64,000 nt of DNA from Pedobacter riviphilus (GCF_014692875.1 NZ_CP061171.1:3472001-3536000); one strand, 5' to 3'. Shown: positions 34,529 through 43,877, numbered from the stretch's first letter. Made by a program: numbers and translations. The notes: generated by a model not told the origin, from the letters alone.

Positions 34529-36154
34529 ATGAGAAAATTAATGACCATGGGAGTGGCGCTTCTTGCTCTTTTTACCATTTTTTACGCTTGTAAAAAAGCC
34601 AATCCTGAAAAAGAAGACAACCAATTAAACACCAAAGGTACAGCCAGAGCCGCTACCAATGCCTCTGCCCTGGCCTTAACTGGTCCATTCATGACCGCCT
34701 ATGTAGAAGTAAACAGCAACAATTTTGTAAACCCGGGCTGTTATACCTATGGAACTTCTGCCAGCCAATTATTTGGTGTTTCTGTCATTTTCGCTGCCAA
34801 TATCAATTCGGTAAACGGCACCCCTACCCTTTACTTCAATCCACAGGTACAAGAAACCTTAAATTCGGGCAAGGTGGCTTACCTTAAATCATTAGGCATA
34901 AAAGTAGTGCTCGATGTACTTGGAAATCACCAAGATGCAGGATGGGGCTGTTTTACCACTTATGCCCAGGCTGATGCCTTTGCCATTCAATGTGCCAATG
35001 CTGTACAGCAATATGGTTTAGATGGAATTGATATTGATGATGAGTATTCTACCTGTACCGCAAACGATGGCTCATTGGTGCTTGCAGCAGCAGCACTTAG
35101 GGCTAGAATGGGTGCTGATAAACTGATTACCATGGCCGCATTTAATCAGGCCAATTATTTTACCTCTACTTATAACAACCAAAAACTGGGCGATATTTTA
35201 GATTATGTATTTGAGCAAACGTACTTCTCTACCAATTATGCAGGGCGTTTACAACCTTATATTAATGCTGGTGTACCCAAAAGTAAATTGGGTTTAGGTA
35301 CCGATTTAGGCAATAGCGATCAGGCAGCAGTAGCTACTTATGTAAAAGACAATGGTTTGGCCAGTGCGATGGTTTACAACGTAGCAAATAATTCGCAAAC
35401 TAAGTTATCGGCCATGTCTAACGTACTTTATGGATCGGCAACTGCTGTAAAACCAAATTGTATAGATGGCACTGGAGGTACACCACCAGTAGCTGGAAAC
35501 CGCTCATTGGTTTTCGACGGCACTAATGAGTACTTAAATTCGAATACTTTCAATCTTGCTGGCACCAGCTTAACTTACGAAGCATGGGTTAAACCAACGG
35601 CTTTTAAAGGAACTGCTCCAAATATCTCGACCATTATGGGGGTCGAAGTGAGTGATGCCAACGTGGCATTACTGCGTTTAGGTGATGCTGCTCTAGCCAA
35701 CAACAAAGTACAGTTTGTACTGAATACAGGTGGTGCAACACCTAAAAAACTAAACTCCACTACAGCACTAAGCGCCAATACCTGGTATCATATTGCAGCA
35801 ACGTATGATGGCTCGACCATGAAAATCTACATCAACGGCACTTTAGATGCCAGCATGAACGCAACAGGTACTATTGTTGCTAACGGCACATTCCAGATTT
35901 CGAGAAGCTGGGATGCCAATAGAGGCTTTAACGGCCAGTTCGATGAAATGCGGGTTTGGAAATCGGCACTGGCACAATCTACAATTTCTGCCAATAAATG
36001 TAGTGTTAGTGCAACAAGTACCAATTTAGAGGCTTACTGGAAATTTGATGAAGGAACGGGAACTACCACCGCCGATGCAACTGGACATGGACACACCGCT
36101 AGCCTACTTAACATGGAGAGTACTGATTGGTCTACCACAGTTCCTTGTTTATAG
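34529..36154 (+). CDS. Endo-beta-N-acetylglucosaminidase (GH18, Endo-H type) with LamG domain
   Basis: A 541-residue surface lipoprotein (lipidation Cys21 in 'FYACKK'). Residues about 52-315 form a GH18 barrel with the Endo-H-type signature 'LDGIDIDDEYS'; Glu172 would be the acid catalyst and Asp170 its helper. Enzymes of this group cut the chitobiose core of N-glycans and leave one GlcNAc on the protein. Residues about 330-540 are a LamG/concanavalin-like domain ('SLTYEAWVKPTAFKG', 'TWYHIAATYDGSTMKIYING') that may bind sugar. It closes the susCD gene set, as does the GH18 of the high-mannose N-glycan locus of Bacteroides thetaiotaomicron. Substrate assignment is by analogy. Confidence 0.92.
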   Translation: MRKLMTMGVALLALFTIFYACKKANPEKEDNQLNTKGTARAATNASALALTGPFMTAYVEVNSNNFVNPGCYTYGTSASQLFGVSVIFAANINSVNGTPTLYFNPQVQETLNSGKVAYLKSLGIKVVLDVLGNHQDAGWGCFTTYAQADAFAIQCANAVQQYGLDGIDIDDEYSTCTANDGSLVLAAAALRARMGADKLITMAAFNQANYFTSTYNNQKLGDILDYVFEQTYFSTNYAGRLQPYINAGVPKSKLGLGTDLGNSDQAAVATYVKDNGLASAMVYNVANNSQTKLSAMSNVLYGSATAVKPNCIDGTGGTPPVAGNRSLVFDGTNEYLNSNTFNLAGTSLTYEAWVKPTAFKGTAPNISTIMGVEVSDANVALLRLGDAALANNKVQFVLNTGGATPKKLNSTTALSANTWYHIAATYDGSTMKIYINGTLDASMNATGTIVANGTFQISRSWDANRGFNGQFDEMRVWKSALAQSTISANKCSVSATSTNLEAYWKFDEGTGTTTADATGHGHTASLLNMESTDWSTTVPCL

Positions 36155-36206
36155 GTTTTCTTTATAGCTGTTATTCTTGTGATAGGTGCTTCGGCCCATC
36201 ACCTAG

Positions 36207-36247
36207 AAAATACAATGGACGGTGAAGGCACCGTCCATTGTATTTTT
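36207..36247 (+). terminator. Terminator after the GH18 gene
   Basis: An 18-bp perfect stem (36207-36224 with 36229-36246) around AAGG, ending in T residues. It closes the right arm of the glycan locus. Confidence 0.92.
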
Positions 36248-36341
36248 TACGCTGTACTTTCTACATACGCTTTTCTATAGTAAAGCGTTTCTATAGCTTT
36301 AAGCTTTAGCTTCAAATTTGATATTATAATCGATTTAGCCA

Positions 36342-36387
36342 TTTGCTTACTAGCATACCATTTCTATCTTTGTAACCGTTATCTTTG
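36342..36387 (+). promoter_or_regulatory. Promoter of the HU-SPOR/ExbB/ExbD/TonB operon
   Basis: TTTG (36342-36345), 19 bases, TATCTTTG (36365-36372) is a perfect Bacteroidota promoter. A second TATCTTTG at 36380-36387, 15 bases on, may give a second start. Both are about 165-180 bases before the first ATG, an unusually long leader for this window. Confidence 0.75.
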
Positions 36388-36552
36388 CACGGATACAGAT
36401 ATAGGTTTAAAAAACTGTGTTTTTTCATGATTAAAACAACAAAACTGTACTCGTTTTTGTCCCCCTTTTGGAATAGGATGTATAATAGCACCTGTAGACA
36501 CTATTTGAAGGTAGAATATAATTTTTAATTTTAAACGCTTAATTTTACCCGA

Positions 36553-38262
36553 ATGGATATCTTATCATACCTACTAGAACTCTTGCAGCAACGCAAAGAA
36601 GTTGGGATTACCGGCTTGGGCACTTTTTATAAAAAGAAATACCCAGGAAGATACGATAAGGAAAAACAAACGTTTTTGCCTCCCGGATATACGCTGCAGT
36701 TTTCGGCCGAAGTAAGTGAAGAAGAAGCTTTAGCCAACTTTATTTCTACAAAAGCAAACATCAATAATGAAGATGCCCGTAATCACATTGCCCAGTTTGT
36801 TGAAGAAGTAAATCAAAAATTAGAATTAGCCCATGAGGCTGAGCTGCAAAATACTGGCCGTTTATTTTTCACCGAACAGGGATTAGGTTTCGAACCGGTT
36901 AAAAACATGAACTATGGTTCTGAATTTTACGGACTTCCATCATTAGCAGAAACCGTAATTGAGGAAACAAAAACGGATTCACCTCAACAAGAGGAAGAAG
37001 TTTACGACGAAATTACCGAGGCACCAAGTGTACCCTCACCTTTTGAGAATAAGTCATACCACGCTCCGCTAATCGAAAATGTAGAACTGGATGAAGTTAA
37101 GGATGATCTTAAGAACACCTTAAAACATTCAGAAAATCCTACTGAAGAGATTGTTGAAGCACCAGAATTTATTAAGGAACAGCACGAGAAACATCCTGAC
37201 CGCTTTGGTCATACACCAGAATCGGATGTAGAAAATATCGCTGCCGAACAACATGCAATTGAAACGCCTGAATCTGACGAAACACAAGAAGTAGAAGTTC
37301 CTGAATCAATTGTGGCACAGCACGAAGCGCATCCAGGCCATTTTGGTCATACGCCAGAATCGGATGTAGAAAATATCGCTGCTGCACATCAGACAATTGA
37401 GACACCTGAATCTGGCGACGTAAAAGACGAAGTAATTGCTACAGAAAATACCTCAGCAGCTGAAGAAACCAATACTATAGCGTTACCAGAAACGGTTATC
37501 CCGCAAAGCGAACATCCAGGTCGTTTCTCGCTTAGGTCAGAACCAGAAGAACCTAAAACATATATCAATTTAGAAGACGAAGCTAAAAAAGAAGAACCTG
37601 TAATTGAGGCTCCGGCCTTTATAAAGGAGCAACATGCAGAGCATCCCAACCGTTTTGGCCACGACCCAATTGAACATGGAGACGAAACGCGACAAGGCAT
37701 GTCTACCTGGTTGATGATTACAATTGCAGTGTTAGCGCTGGTTGTTATTGCAGCGATAAGCTATTTGGTTAAACCAGAATTATTTACAGGTGAAACTACT
37801 GAAGCGGTAAAGCCTGCACAAGCAATTATCGATTCGCCAAAGGTTGTTGTTGATACCCTAAAAGCAAAACAGGATTCGATAGCCAAAACAGACAGCATTT
37901 TAAAAGCCAATCAGGTTCAGAAAAAAGCAGATACGGTTAAAAAAATAGAGGCAAAACCTGTGGTCAAACCTACCGTAGAAGCACCAAAAGAAAATAAAAT
38001 TGTACCAAACACCGGTCCTTCTACGTTTTACGTTATTGCAGCATCTTTTCAATCAGAGAAAAAAGCACTTGTGTTTATTAAGCAAATGGAAAAAATCGGG
38101 TTAAATGCCGAAATCGCAAAAATACCTGGCCGTTTAAAAAAAGTAAGTATAGCGAGTTTCACAACTGAAAAAGAAGCTAAAGAACAGAAAGATATTTTAC
38201 AGAAAAAACTAAAAGGAAAAGGATATTTCGTACAACAAAAATCTAACAACACACAACCATAA
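36553..38262 (+). CDS. HU-like/SPOR domain membrane protein
   Basis: A 569-residue protein. Residues about 1-115 match the bacterial HU/CCDC81-like domain ('VGITGLGTFYKKKYPGRYD', 'EEALANFISTKANI'), a fold related to DNA-binding HU. Then comes an acidic region with an internal repeat, 'QHEKHPDRFGHTPESDVENI', seen near residues 213-232 and 257-276, with shorter copies near 319 and 362. One transmembrane helix (about 385-407) precedes a Lys-rich periplasmic stretch and a C-terminal SPOR domain (about 493-566; 'TFYVIAASFQSEKKALVFIKQMEKIG'), which in other proteins binds stripped peptidoglycan at division sites. Its stop overlaps the ExbB start. A role linking cell division with the Tol/ExbBD-like motor is inferred. 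Confidence 0.88.
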   Translation: MDILSYLLELLQQRKEVGITGLGTFYKKKYPGRYDKEKQTFLPPGYTLQFSAEVSEEEALANFISTKANINNEDARNHIAQFVEEVNQKLELAHEAELQNTGRLFFTEQGLGFEPVKNMNYGSEFYGLPSLAETVIEETKTDSPQQEEEVYDEITEAPSVPSPFENKSYHAPLIENVELDEVKDDLKNTLKHSENPTEEIVEAPEFIKEQHEKHPDRFGHTPESDVENIAAEQHAIETPESDETQEVEVPESIVAQHEAHPGHFGHTPESDVENIAAAHQTIETPESGDVKDEVIATENTSAAEETNTIALPETVIPQSEHPGRFSLRSEPEEPKTYINLEDEAKKEEPVIEAPAFIKEQHAEHPNRFGHDPIEHGDETRQGMSTWLMITIAVLALVVIAAISYLVKPELFTGETTEAVKPAQAIIDSPKVVVDTLKAKQDSIAKTDSILKANQVQKKADTVKKIEAKPVVKPTVEAPKENKIVPNTGPSTFYVIAASFQSEKKALVFIKQMEKIGLNAEIAKIPGRLKKVSIASFTTEKEAKEQKDILQKKLKGKGYFVQQKSNNTQP

Positions 38263-38966
38263 TGATAACTTTATTAATTCAGGACACCACAAAAGCATTA
38301 CAAGACACAGCAAATGCGGTTAACCAAGCCGTAACACAACCACAGCCAGAACTACATTTTATCGATCTGCTTTTTAAAGGCGGCTGGGTAATGGTTCCAT
38401 TGGCTTTTTTAGCTTTGTTAGCCTTAGTTATTTTCTTCGAACGTTACTTAACCATTAAAAAAGCAACTAAAGACGAGTCGAATCTAATGGGTCAGATCAG
38501 ATCTTATATCCAATCAGGAAATTTAGAGGGTGCCATGTCGCTTTTAAGAAATAATAACTCTCCCCTTTCGCGCATGTTGCAAAAAGGTTTAAAACGTATT
38601 GGTCGCCCAATTAAAGATATTGAAGGTGCAATTGAAAATGTTGGTAAATTAGAGGTTTCTAAATTAGAGAAGAACATTAGTATATTGGGTATTGTTGCTG
38701 GTATTGCTCCAATGCTTGGTTTCGTAGGTACAATTGTGGGGGTAATTACCATTTTCCACCAGGTATCAATAAAGGGTGCGATTGAAATCGGAACCATCTC
38801 TGGCGGTTTATATACCAAAATGATTACTTCTGCAACCGGATTAATTATTGGTATTATCGCTTACGTACTGTATCACATTTTAAACATTATGGTCGAAAAA
38901 ATCATTCTTAAAATGGAAACCGATGCAATTGATTTTATTGATTTACTAGAAGAACCAGGCAAATAA
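38262..38966 (+). CDS. MotA/TolQ/ExbB proton-channel protein
   Basis: A 234-residue inner-membrane protein of the MotA/TolQ/ExbB family, the channel part of a proton-driven motor. Hydrophobic segments are at about 38-60, 145-172 and 183-210; 'GIVAGIAPMLGFVGTIVGVITIF' is the family's conserved helix-turn region. Its ATG shares a base with the upstream stop (TAATG), and its stop shares a base with the ExbD start, so the three are translationally coupled. The partner set (ExbD, TonB-like) implies energising of an outer-membrane process. Confidence 0.95.
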   Translation: MITLLIQDTTKALQDTANAVNQAVTQPQPELHFIDLLFKGGWVMVPLAFLALLALVIFFERYLTIKKATKDESNLMGQIRSYIQSGNLEGAMSLLRNNNSPLSRMLQKGLKRIGRPIKDIEGAIENVGKLEVSKLEKNISILGIVAGIAPMLGFVGTIVGVITIFHQVSIKGAIEIGTISGGLYTKMITSATGLIIGIIAYVLYHILNIMVEKIILKMETDAIDFIDLLEEPGK

Positions 38967-39367
38967 TGAATTTACGCAAAAGAACAAAAGGATCGGTAGA
39001 AGTACATACTTCAGCGTTGAACGATATTATGTTCTTCCTGATGCTGTTTTTCCTATTGGCCTCTGCCGTGGTAAATCCTACAGTAGTTAAATTATTATTG
39101 CCGCAATCATCAAGTGGCCAGCAATCTACCGCCAAGAAAGCGGTTACTGTTACGATAGACGAAAACCTTAAATATTTCGTTGAAAAAAAACCAGTTAGCA
39201 TAGAAGAATTAGAACCAACTTTGGCATCATATCAAAAACTGGCACCAGATATGACTATTCTTTTATATGTATCGCGTAATGTGACGTATCAGGATGGATT
39301 TGTGGTAAACGACATTGCCAATAAATTAAAATTAAAACTTGTTGTAGCCGTTGAGCCTAAAAAATAA
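38966..39367 (+). CDS. ExbD/TolR biopolymer transport protein
   Basis: A 133-residue ExbD/TolR family protein with one N-terminal transmembrane helix (about 17-37; 'LNDIMFFLMLFFLLASAVVNPT'). The essential membrane Asp of the family is Asp18. The periplasmic domain follows ('KAVTVTIDENLKYFVEKKPV', ending 'LKLVVAVEPKK'). It would form the rotor-like partner of the ExbB protein encoded before it. Overlap of one base at both ends fits a tightly coupled operon. Confidence 0.94.
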   Translation: MNLRKRTKGSVEVHTSALNDIMFFLMLFFLLASAVVNPTVVKLLLPQSSSGQQSTAKKAVTVTIDENLKYFVEKKPVSIEELEPTLASYQKLAPDMTILLYVSRNVTYQDGFVVNDIANKLKLKLVVAVEPKK

Positions 39368-40203
39368 TGAACTACAAATCACAAATACCTAACGAGGAAA
39401 ATAATTACCCTAAGGCCATTGCCATAGCAAGCGGAATTATGGGCTTTTTATTGTTGATCAGCTTTTTTATCGTGATTGGTTCTTTCCAGCCACCTGAAGA
39501 AGTGGGTATGGGTGGTATGGTGGTTAATTATGGAACTTCTGCAGAAGGTATGGGTGATGATTATACCAGTATAGAAGAGCCATCAGCAGATCCAAACGCG
39601 AACGGTAAACCACCAGAAAAAGTAACGCCTGAAGAGAAAGTTACCCCAACCACCTCTACCGAAAGTAGCGATAAGGAAGTGCAGACACAAAATACCGAAG
39701 ACGCCATTGCGGTAAATACCAAACCTACAAAACCGACTAAGGCTGCGCCAACTCCGGTAACTGAAGATAAACCTGCCAAGCCAGTAATTAATCAAAACGC
39801 ACTTTACAAAGGTAAAAAGAATACTGGTCAAGGTCAGGGAGATGGTACCGGAAAAACACCAGGTAACCAGGGCGATAAAGATGGCGATCCATTAGCTTCT
39901 AATTATGGAGAAGGTGGCTCAGGAAATGGAAACGTTCAGCTTTCACTGGCCAGCAGAAAATTCATCGATATTCCAAGGATTCAGGATGATGGACAAAGTG
40001 CAGGAAAAATTGCCGTTCAAATCCGTGTTGATAAAAACGGCAAGGTGGTTCAGGCCCGTGCAGGTGCAAAAGGTACCACCCTATCTGATTTAGCACTCTG
40101 GAGAAAATGTGAACAGGCCGTATTAGGTTCAAGTTTAAACAAATTAGAATCAGCGCCCGATGTACAAACGGGTATCGTGATGTTCAACTTTAAAGTGAAG
40201 TAG
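39367..40203 (+). CDS. TonB-like energy transducer
   Basis: A 278-residue protein with a cytoplasmic start, one transmembrane helix (about 18-38; 'IAIASGIMGFLLLISFFIVIG'), a long Pro/Thr/Lys/Glu-rich then Gly-rich periplasmic linker (including 'GKKNTGQGQGDGTGKTPGNQ'), and a C-terminal TonB/TolA-like domain (about 192-278; 'IAVQIRVDKNGKVVQARAG'). It is the likely force-transmitting arm of the ExbB/ExbD motor. Which receptors or cell-wall partners it serves is not shown. A strong terminator follows. Confidence 0.88.
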   Translation: MNYKSQIPNEENNYPKAIAIASGIMGFLLLISFFIVIGSFQPPEEVGMGGMVVNYGTSAEGMGDDYTSIEEPSADPNANGKPPEKVTPEEKVTPTTSTESSDKEVQTQNTEDAIAVNTKPTKPTKAAPTPVTEDKPAKPVINQNALYKGKKNTGQGQGDGTGKTPGNQGDKDGDPLASNYGEGGSGNGNVQLSLASRKFIDIPRIQDDGQSAGKIAVQIRVDKNGKVVQARAGAKGTTLSDLALWRKCEQAVLGSSLNKLESAPDVQTGIVMFNFKVK

Positions 40204-40223
40204 AACCATAACCAGTCTATATA

Positions 40224-40257
40224 AAAAAGAGCCCAATATTTTATTGGGCTCTTTTTT
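40224..40257. terminator. Bidirectional terminator between tonB-like and beta-helix genes
   Basis: A-rich sequence, stem GAGCCCAATA / TATTGGGCTC and a T run, symmetrical so that it can end both the plus-strand operon (stop at 40203) and the minus-strand gene (stop at 40268). Confidence 0.9.
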
Positions 40258-40267
40258 ATATGTGTCA

Positions 40268-42331
40268 CTATAAAATTATATTGAGCTGAGGTTTATTGCT
40301 CGTTTGTTCCTTGCTTGTAAAATAAATATCGCTTTTACTACTTGCCGGAGCATCATTGGTGAGTACAAAGGTTATAATTTTATTACCTGCACTTAGATTT
40401 TGGTTGACTATGCTGGTTACATCAATTGAATAACGATCCGCTCCATAGGCTACAAAACTATTGACCAATGGATTACTTAATGGAGCATTATTCCAGGTTA
40501 ATCCGGTTTCTGTCCAGTTATTTGTTGCTGCAGTATATACACTGATTGTTCTGGAAGGATCTGTATTTACAGATGAAGCGTTTAAAACCAATCTCGCATT
40601 AGAAACCGCAGTACCAGGCAGCGCAGAAAAATCAAATTTTAAATAGGCTTTTCTGGCATAAGAGCTTGCATCAGATTTTACAATAAACGTACTTTCAGTA
40701 CCGTAATTATTGTCGGCGTAGGTACCGTTTCTCACATAGGTATCGGCATTAGCAACAAATCCTGTAAACGAGTATGAGCTTTGTGCAAAGCCAACGTCTG
40801 GATTGGTTAAAGGAAGATTAGTTTGAAAATAATCAATTCCGCCATTATTAGTCATATTAACCGCCCCGGCAATTAGAGGAGAAGTTTTTTGCAGTTTAAA
40901 ATCTGCAGGTGTGCCGGTGGCAGATGCATTATTAAATTTCGGATCGGTATAAGTATTGCCAGAAACAGTTCCAGCCGGCCCATTTACAGCAGTAATAGAC
41001 TGGGGATAAAAACAATTATTCTTAAAAACAGCAGATGCCATTATGGGTTTGTCCGAAAATCTGGTAATGGTTCCGGTAGCATAAATTATATTGTTGCTAA
41101 ATGTGCTGTTAAATGCAAAAGTACTTGCCGTATTGGTGTATTGAAATATTCTGGTAAAGTTGTCATTCGTATAAAAGGTATTATTGTATATTTTGTTGGT
41201 GGTATAATTTGAGGTATAATTAATAAGTTTCGAACCGCTTGGCGAAGAATTGGCGTTCTTCACATCATTTACGCTAATGTTATATCTAACAATAATATTT
41301 TGAGCGCTGGGCATGAATAACATAAAACCACGGTCATTATCATGTGAGTAATTATATTCAAAAATATCTCCGTCGGTATTAATATCTGCATCAAAAGCCT
41401 GTCCATCATACGGTCCGCCACCTTTAATACCCGAAACCTCATTGTATGAAATGATGGTTCCTAAACTGCCGTAAGTCCAGCAAGCAGCGTAATTGGCCGC
41501 ATCACTTTTACAGGTATTTCTTAAAATATTATGCGTAATTTTTGAATTCTTCACCCCATTAAGTACAATACCATCACCATAAATATTTTCAATTAAATTA
41601 CCTTCAAACACTACATTATCTGCTTTTACTGAGCTTGATGTTCTGATTCCTTCAATATCACAATCCTTAACATGGCAGTTTAAAACCAGCACATTATTAA
41701 TCAGGCCTGTAAATATAATTCCGCCCGAACCCTTATTATAATTTGGCGTACCAAAACCTGTTGAGTTTACATTATGCACGTAACAATTATTGATTGTAAT
41801 ATTGCTTGCTGCCGTAGTGCCAGAATTATTTACTTTAATACCTGTTACTGCGTATTGTTGTCCTAAGTTTACCGTATTGGTAATTTCAAGGTTATTAACT
41901 TCCCAGAAGGATTGATTGTTAAGCAAAAGTGTTATTGAACCATTAGTTAGTCCACCGCCATTTATAACTGGTTTATTACCCGTTCCATACTCGTCAATAA
42001 TAATGGGGCTTCCTGCACTTCCTGAGCCCAATGGAGCAAGATTTCCGGTCCAAACACCATCTGTTTTAAACAAAATCTGATCACCGGGCATAAAAGTAAC
42101 CGTATTTACTTTACTAATGGTTTTCCATGGTGTATCGGCACTCATACCGTTATTATTATCGTCTCCTAAAGGATCAACATAATAAATGGTTCCTACCGTG
42201 TTAATAAAATTGCTGGTATTACTGCTTAGTTTTTGATTTGACAAGCCTTCAGCAGCCTGTAAAGTCGCTTTTTTACACCCGCCAAGCATCAGCATGGCTA
42301 ATGCTGAACAGGTAATTAGTAAGTTTTTCAT
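40268..42331 (-). CDS. Secreted right-handed beta-helix lipoprotein with C-terminal carbohydrate-binding-like domain
   Basis: A 687-residue lipoprotein (Cys19 in 'LMLGGCKK'). From about 50 to 490 it carries the repeating Asn/Gly-rich strands of a right-handed parallel beta-helix ('YYVDPLGDDNNNGMSADTPWKTI', 'NITINNCYVHNVNS', 'NVVFEGNLIENIYGDGIVLNGVKNSKITHNI'), the fold of many polysaccharide lyases and hydrolases. Residues about 520-687 form a DNRLRE/CBM96-like beta-sandwich ('ADTYVRNGTYADNNYGTESTFIVKS', 'KAYLKFDFSALPG', 'NNWTETGLTWNNAP'). It may bind or cut a polysaccharide; no catalytic residues can be assigned. It is a single gene. Confidence 0.87.
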   Translation of the reverse strand: MKNLLITCSALAMLMLGGCKKATLQAAEGLSNQKLSSNTSNFINTVGTIYYVDPLGDDNNNGMSADTPWKTISKVNTVTFMPGDQILFKTDGVWTGNLAPLGSGSAGSPIIIDEYGTGNKPVINGGGLTNGSITLLLNNQSFWEVNNLEITNTVNLGQQYAVTGIKVNNSGTTAASNITINNCYVHNVNSTGFGTPNYNKGSGGIIFTGLINNVLVLNCHVKDCDIEGIRTSSSVKADNVVFEGNLIENIYGDGIVLNGVKNSKITHNILRNTCKSDAANYAACWTYGSLGTIISYNEVSGIKGGGPYDGQAFDADINTDGDIFEYNYSHDNDRGFMLFMPSAQNIIVRYNISVNDVKNANSSPSGSKLINYTSNYTTNKIYNNTFYTNDNFTRIFQYTNTASTFAFNSTFSNNIIYATGTITRFSDKPIMASAVFKNNCFYPQSITAVNGPAGTVSGNTYTDPKFNNASATGTPADFKLQKTSPLIAGAVNMTNNGGIDYFQTNLPLTNPDVGFAQSSYSFTGFVANADTYVRNGTYADNNYGTESTFIVKSDASSYARKAYLKFDFSALPGTAVSNARLVLNASSVNTDPSRTISVYTAATNNWTETGLTWNNAPLSNPLVNSFVAYGADRYSIDVTSIVNQNLSAGNKIITFVLTNDAPASSKSDIYFTSKEQTSNKPQLNIIL

Positions 42332-42552
42332 TTTTAATTGAATTTGGTTAAATATTTTTCAATCAAATATTATCTATTTTGAAAGAAAAGAAGGGGGAAG
42401 AATCTTAAAGATTAGGGGTAATTTTAGTTCGTTTCTCATTTATTATGATAAAACCAAACATTAACTAAAATTTAATTTAAGGGAAATGTGAAATTGACTT
42501 AGTGACTGATTAAAATATTGACCATTTCGTTCCATAATCACTCCAGTCAACT

Positions 42553-42560
42553 TATATTTG
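42553..42560 (+). promoter_or_regulatory. folC -7 element
   Basis: TATATTTG lies 9 bases before the chosen ATG. The -33 box is weak (TTTC at 42525-42528, spacer 24). Confidence 0.5.
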
Positions 42561-42569
42561 ACGCATATT

Positions 42570-43859
42570 ATGAACTACCAACAAACGCTTGATTTTTTAT
42601 ACAGTAAACTCCCCATGTTTACCCGGGTTGGCGCATCTGCTTTCAAAAAAGATTTAACCAATACCATCATTCTTTGCGAAGCTTTGGATAATCCGCAAGA
42701 TAAATTTAAGAGTATCCATGTGGCGGGTACAAACGGAAAGGGCTCTACCTCACACATGCTGGCTTCGGTACTGCAATCGCAAGGATATAAAACAGGATTG
42801 TACACCTCTCCCCATTTGAAAGATTTCCGCGAACGCATCCGCATCAACGGAAAAATGATGAGTAAAACTGAAGTCATATCGTTTGTAAAAGATCAACAAA
42901 AATTGATCGAAAAAACCGAGCCTTCATTTTTCGAAGTTACTGTGGCCATGGCATTCGATCATTTTGCCAAACATGAGGTTGATGTGGCCGTAATTGAGGT
43001 GGGTTTAGGCGGAAGATTAGATTCGACTAATATCATTACACCGCAAATTTCGGTTATTACCAATATTAGCCTCGACCATATGAATATGCTAGGTAATACA
43101 CTGGCAGAAATTGCAGGCGAAAAAGCAGGTATCATTAAAAAGAATATTCCGGTTGTAATTGGCGAAACACAAGCAGAATCGGCTCCAGTTTTTGTCAGTA
43201 AGGCAAAAGAAGTGGGTGCGCCAATTGTTTTTGCTGATGCGGAATTAAGGGCTCAGGATTCTAAAATCAGGAATAATAAACTTTCCATATCTGTTTATCA
43301 GAATAGCGAAATCAAATACAAGGGTCTTCAAAGCGATCTTACCGGTATTTATCAGCATAAAAATATTTTAACCGTATTAGAAACCTTGGCCGTACTGAAC
43401 GAGAAAACGGAAATTAAAACCGATCAGGAAGCGATTTATAATGGAATAAGCCAGGTTAAAAAACAAACCGGTTTACAGGGGCGTTGGCAGACTTTGAGTA
43501 AAAATCCTTTGGTGATCTGCGATACCGGTCATAATGAAGCTGGCATTACGGAGGTAATTAAAAATATCGCACAAACTCCTTATCAAAACCTACATATTGT
43601 TTTTGGTATGGTTAAGGACAAAGATATTTCGAAAGTTTTATCCCTGATGCCTAAAAATGCCACTTACTATTTCTGCAAGCCAGATTTAGAACGTGGTTTA
43701 GCAGCAGATGAACTTAAAGAACAGGCGGCAACATTTAACCTAAATGGAAGCAATTATGCATCCGTAGCCGAAGCAAAAGAAAAGGCTATTCAATCTGCCG
43801 ATCCAAAAGACCTGGTTTTTATTGGAGGAAGTACATTTGTAGTGGCCGAAGCGATATAA
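42570..43859 (+). CDS. folC: Bifunctional folylpolyglutamate / dihydrofolate synthase
   Basis: A 429-residue Mur-ligase-family enzyme that adds glutamate to dihydropteroate and folates. The ATP loop 'GTNGKGSTSHML' is at about 48-59, 'TSPHLKDFRERI' follows, and 'VGLGGRLDSTNI' and 'NISLDHMNMLG' match the Mur central domain. I use the ATG at 42570; the TTG at 42558 is part of the promoter -7 element TATATTTG (42553-42560). The resulting mRNA would be nearly leaderless. A short hairpin follows the stop. Confidence 0.95.
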   Translation: MNYQQTLDFLYSKLPMFTRVGASAFKKDLTNTIILCEALDNPQDKFKSIHVAGTNGKGSTSHMLASVLQSQGYKTGLYTSPHLKDFRERIRINGKMMSKTEVISFVKDQQKLIEKTEPSFFEVTVAMAFDHFAKHEVDVAVIEVGLGGRLDSTNIITPQISVITNISLDHMNMLGNTLAEIAGEKAGIIKKNIPVVIGETQAESAPVFVSKAKEVGAPIVFADAELRAQDSKIRNNKLSISVYQNSEIKYKGLQSDLTGIYQHKNILTVLETLAVLNEKTEIKTDQEAIYNGISQVKKQTGLQGRWQTLSKNPLVICDTGHNEAGITEVIKNIAQTPYQNLHIVFGMVKDKDISKVLSLMPKNATYYFCKPDLERGLAADELKEQAATFNLNGSNYASVAEAKEKAIQSADPKDLVFIGGSTFVVAEAI

Positions 43860-43877
43860 AATCTTTACATAAACTTC

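Larger units (their letters stand above)
36155..36552. other. Gap between the GH18 gene and the HU-SPOR operon
   Basis: No gene is present. It holds the GH18 terminator (36207-36247), a strong promoter (36342-36372) with a second -7 element (36380-36387), and a 5' leader of about 165 bases before 36553 in which I see no known riboswitch. Confidence 0.6.
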
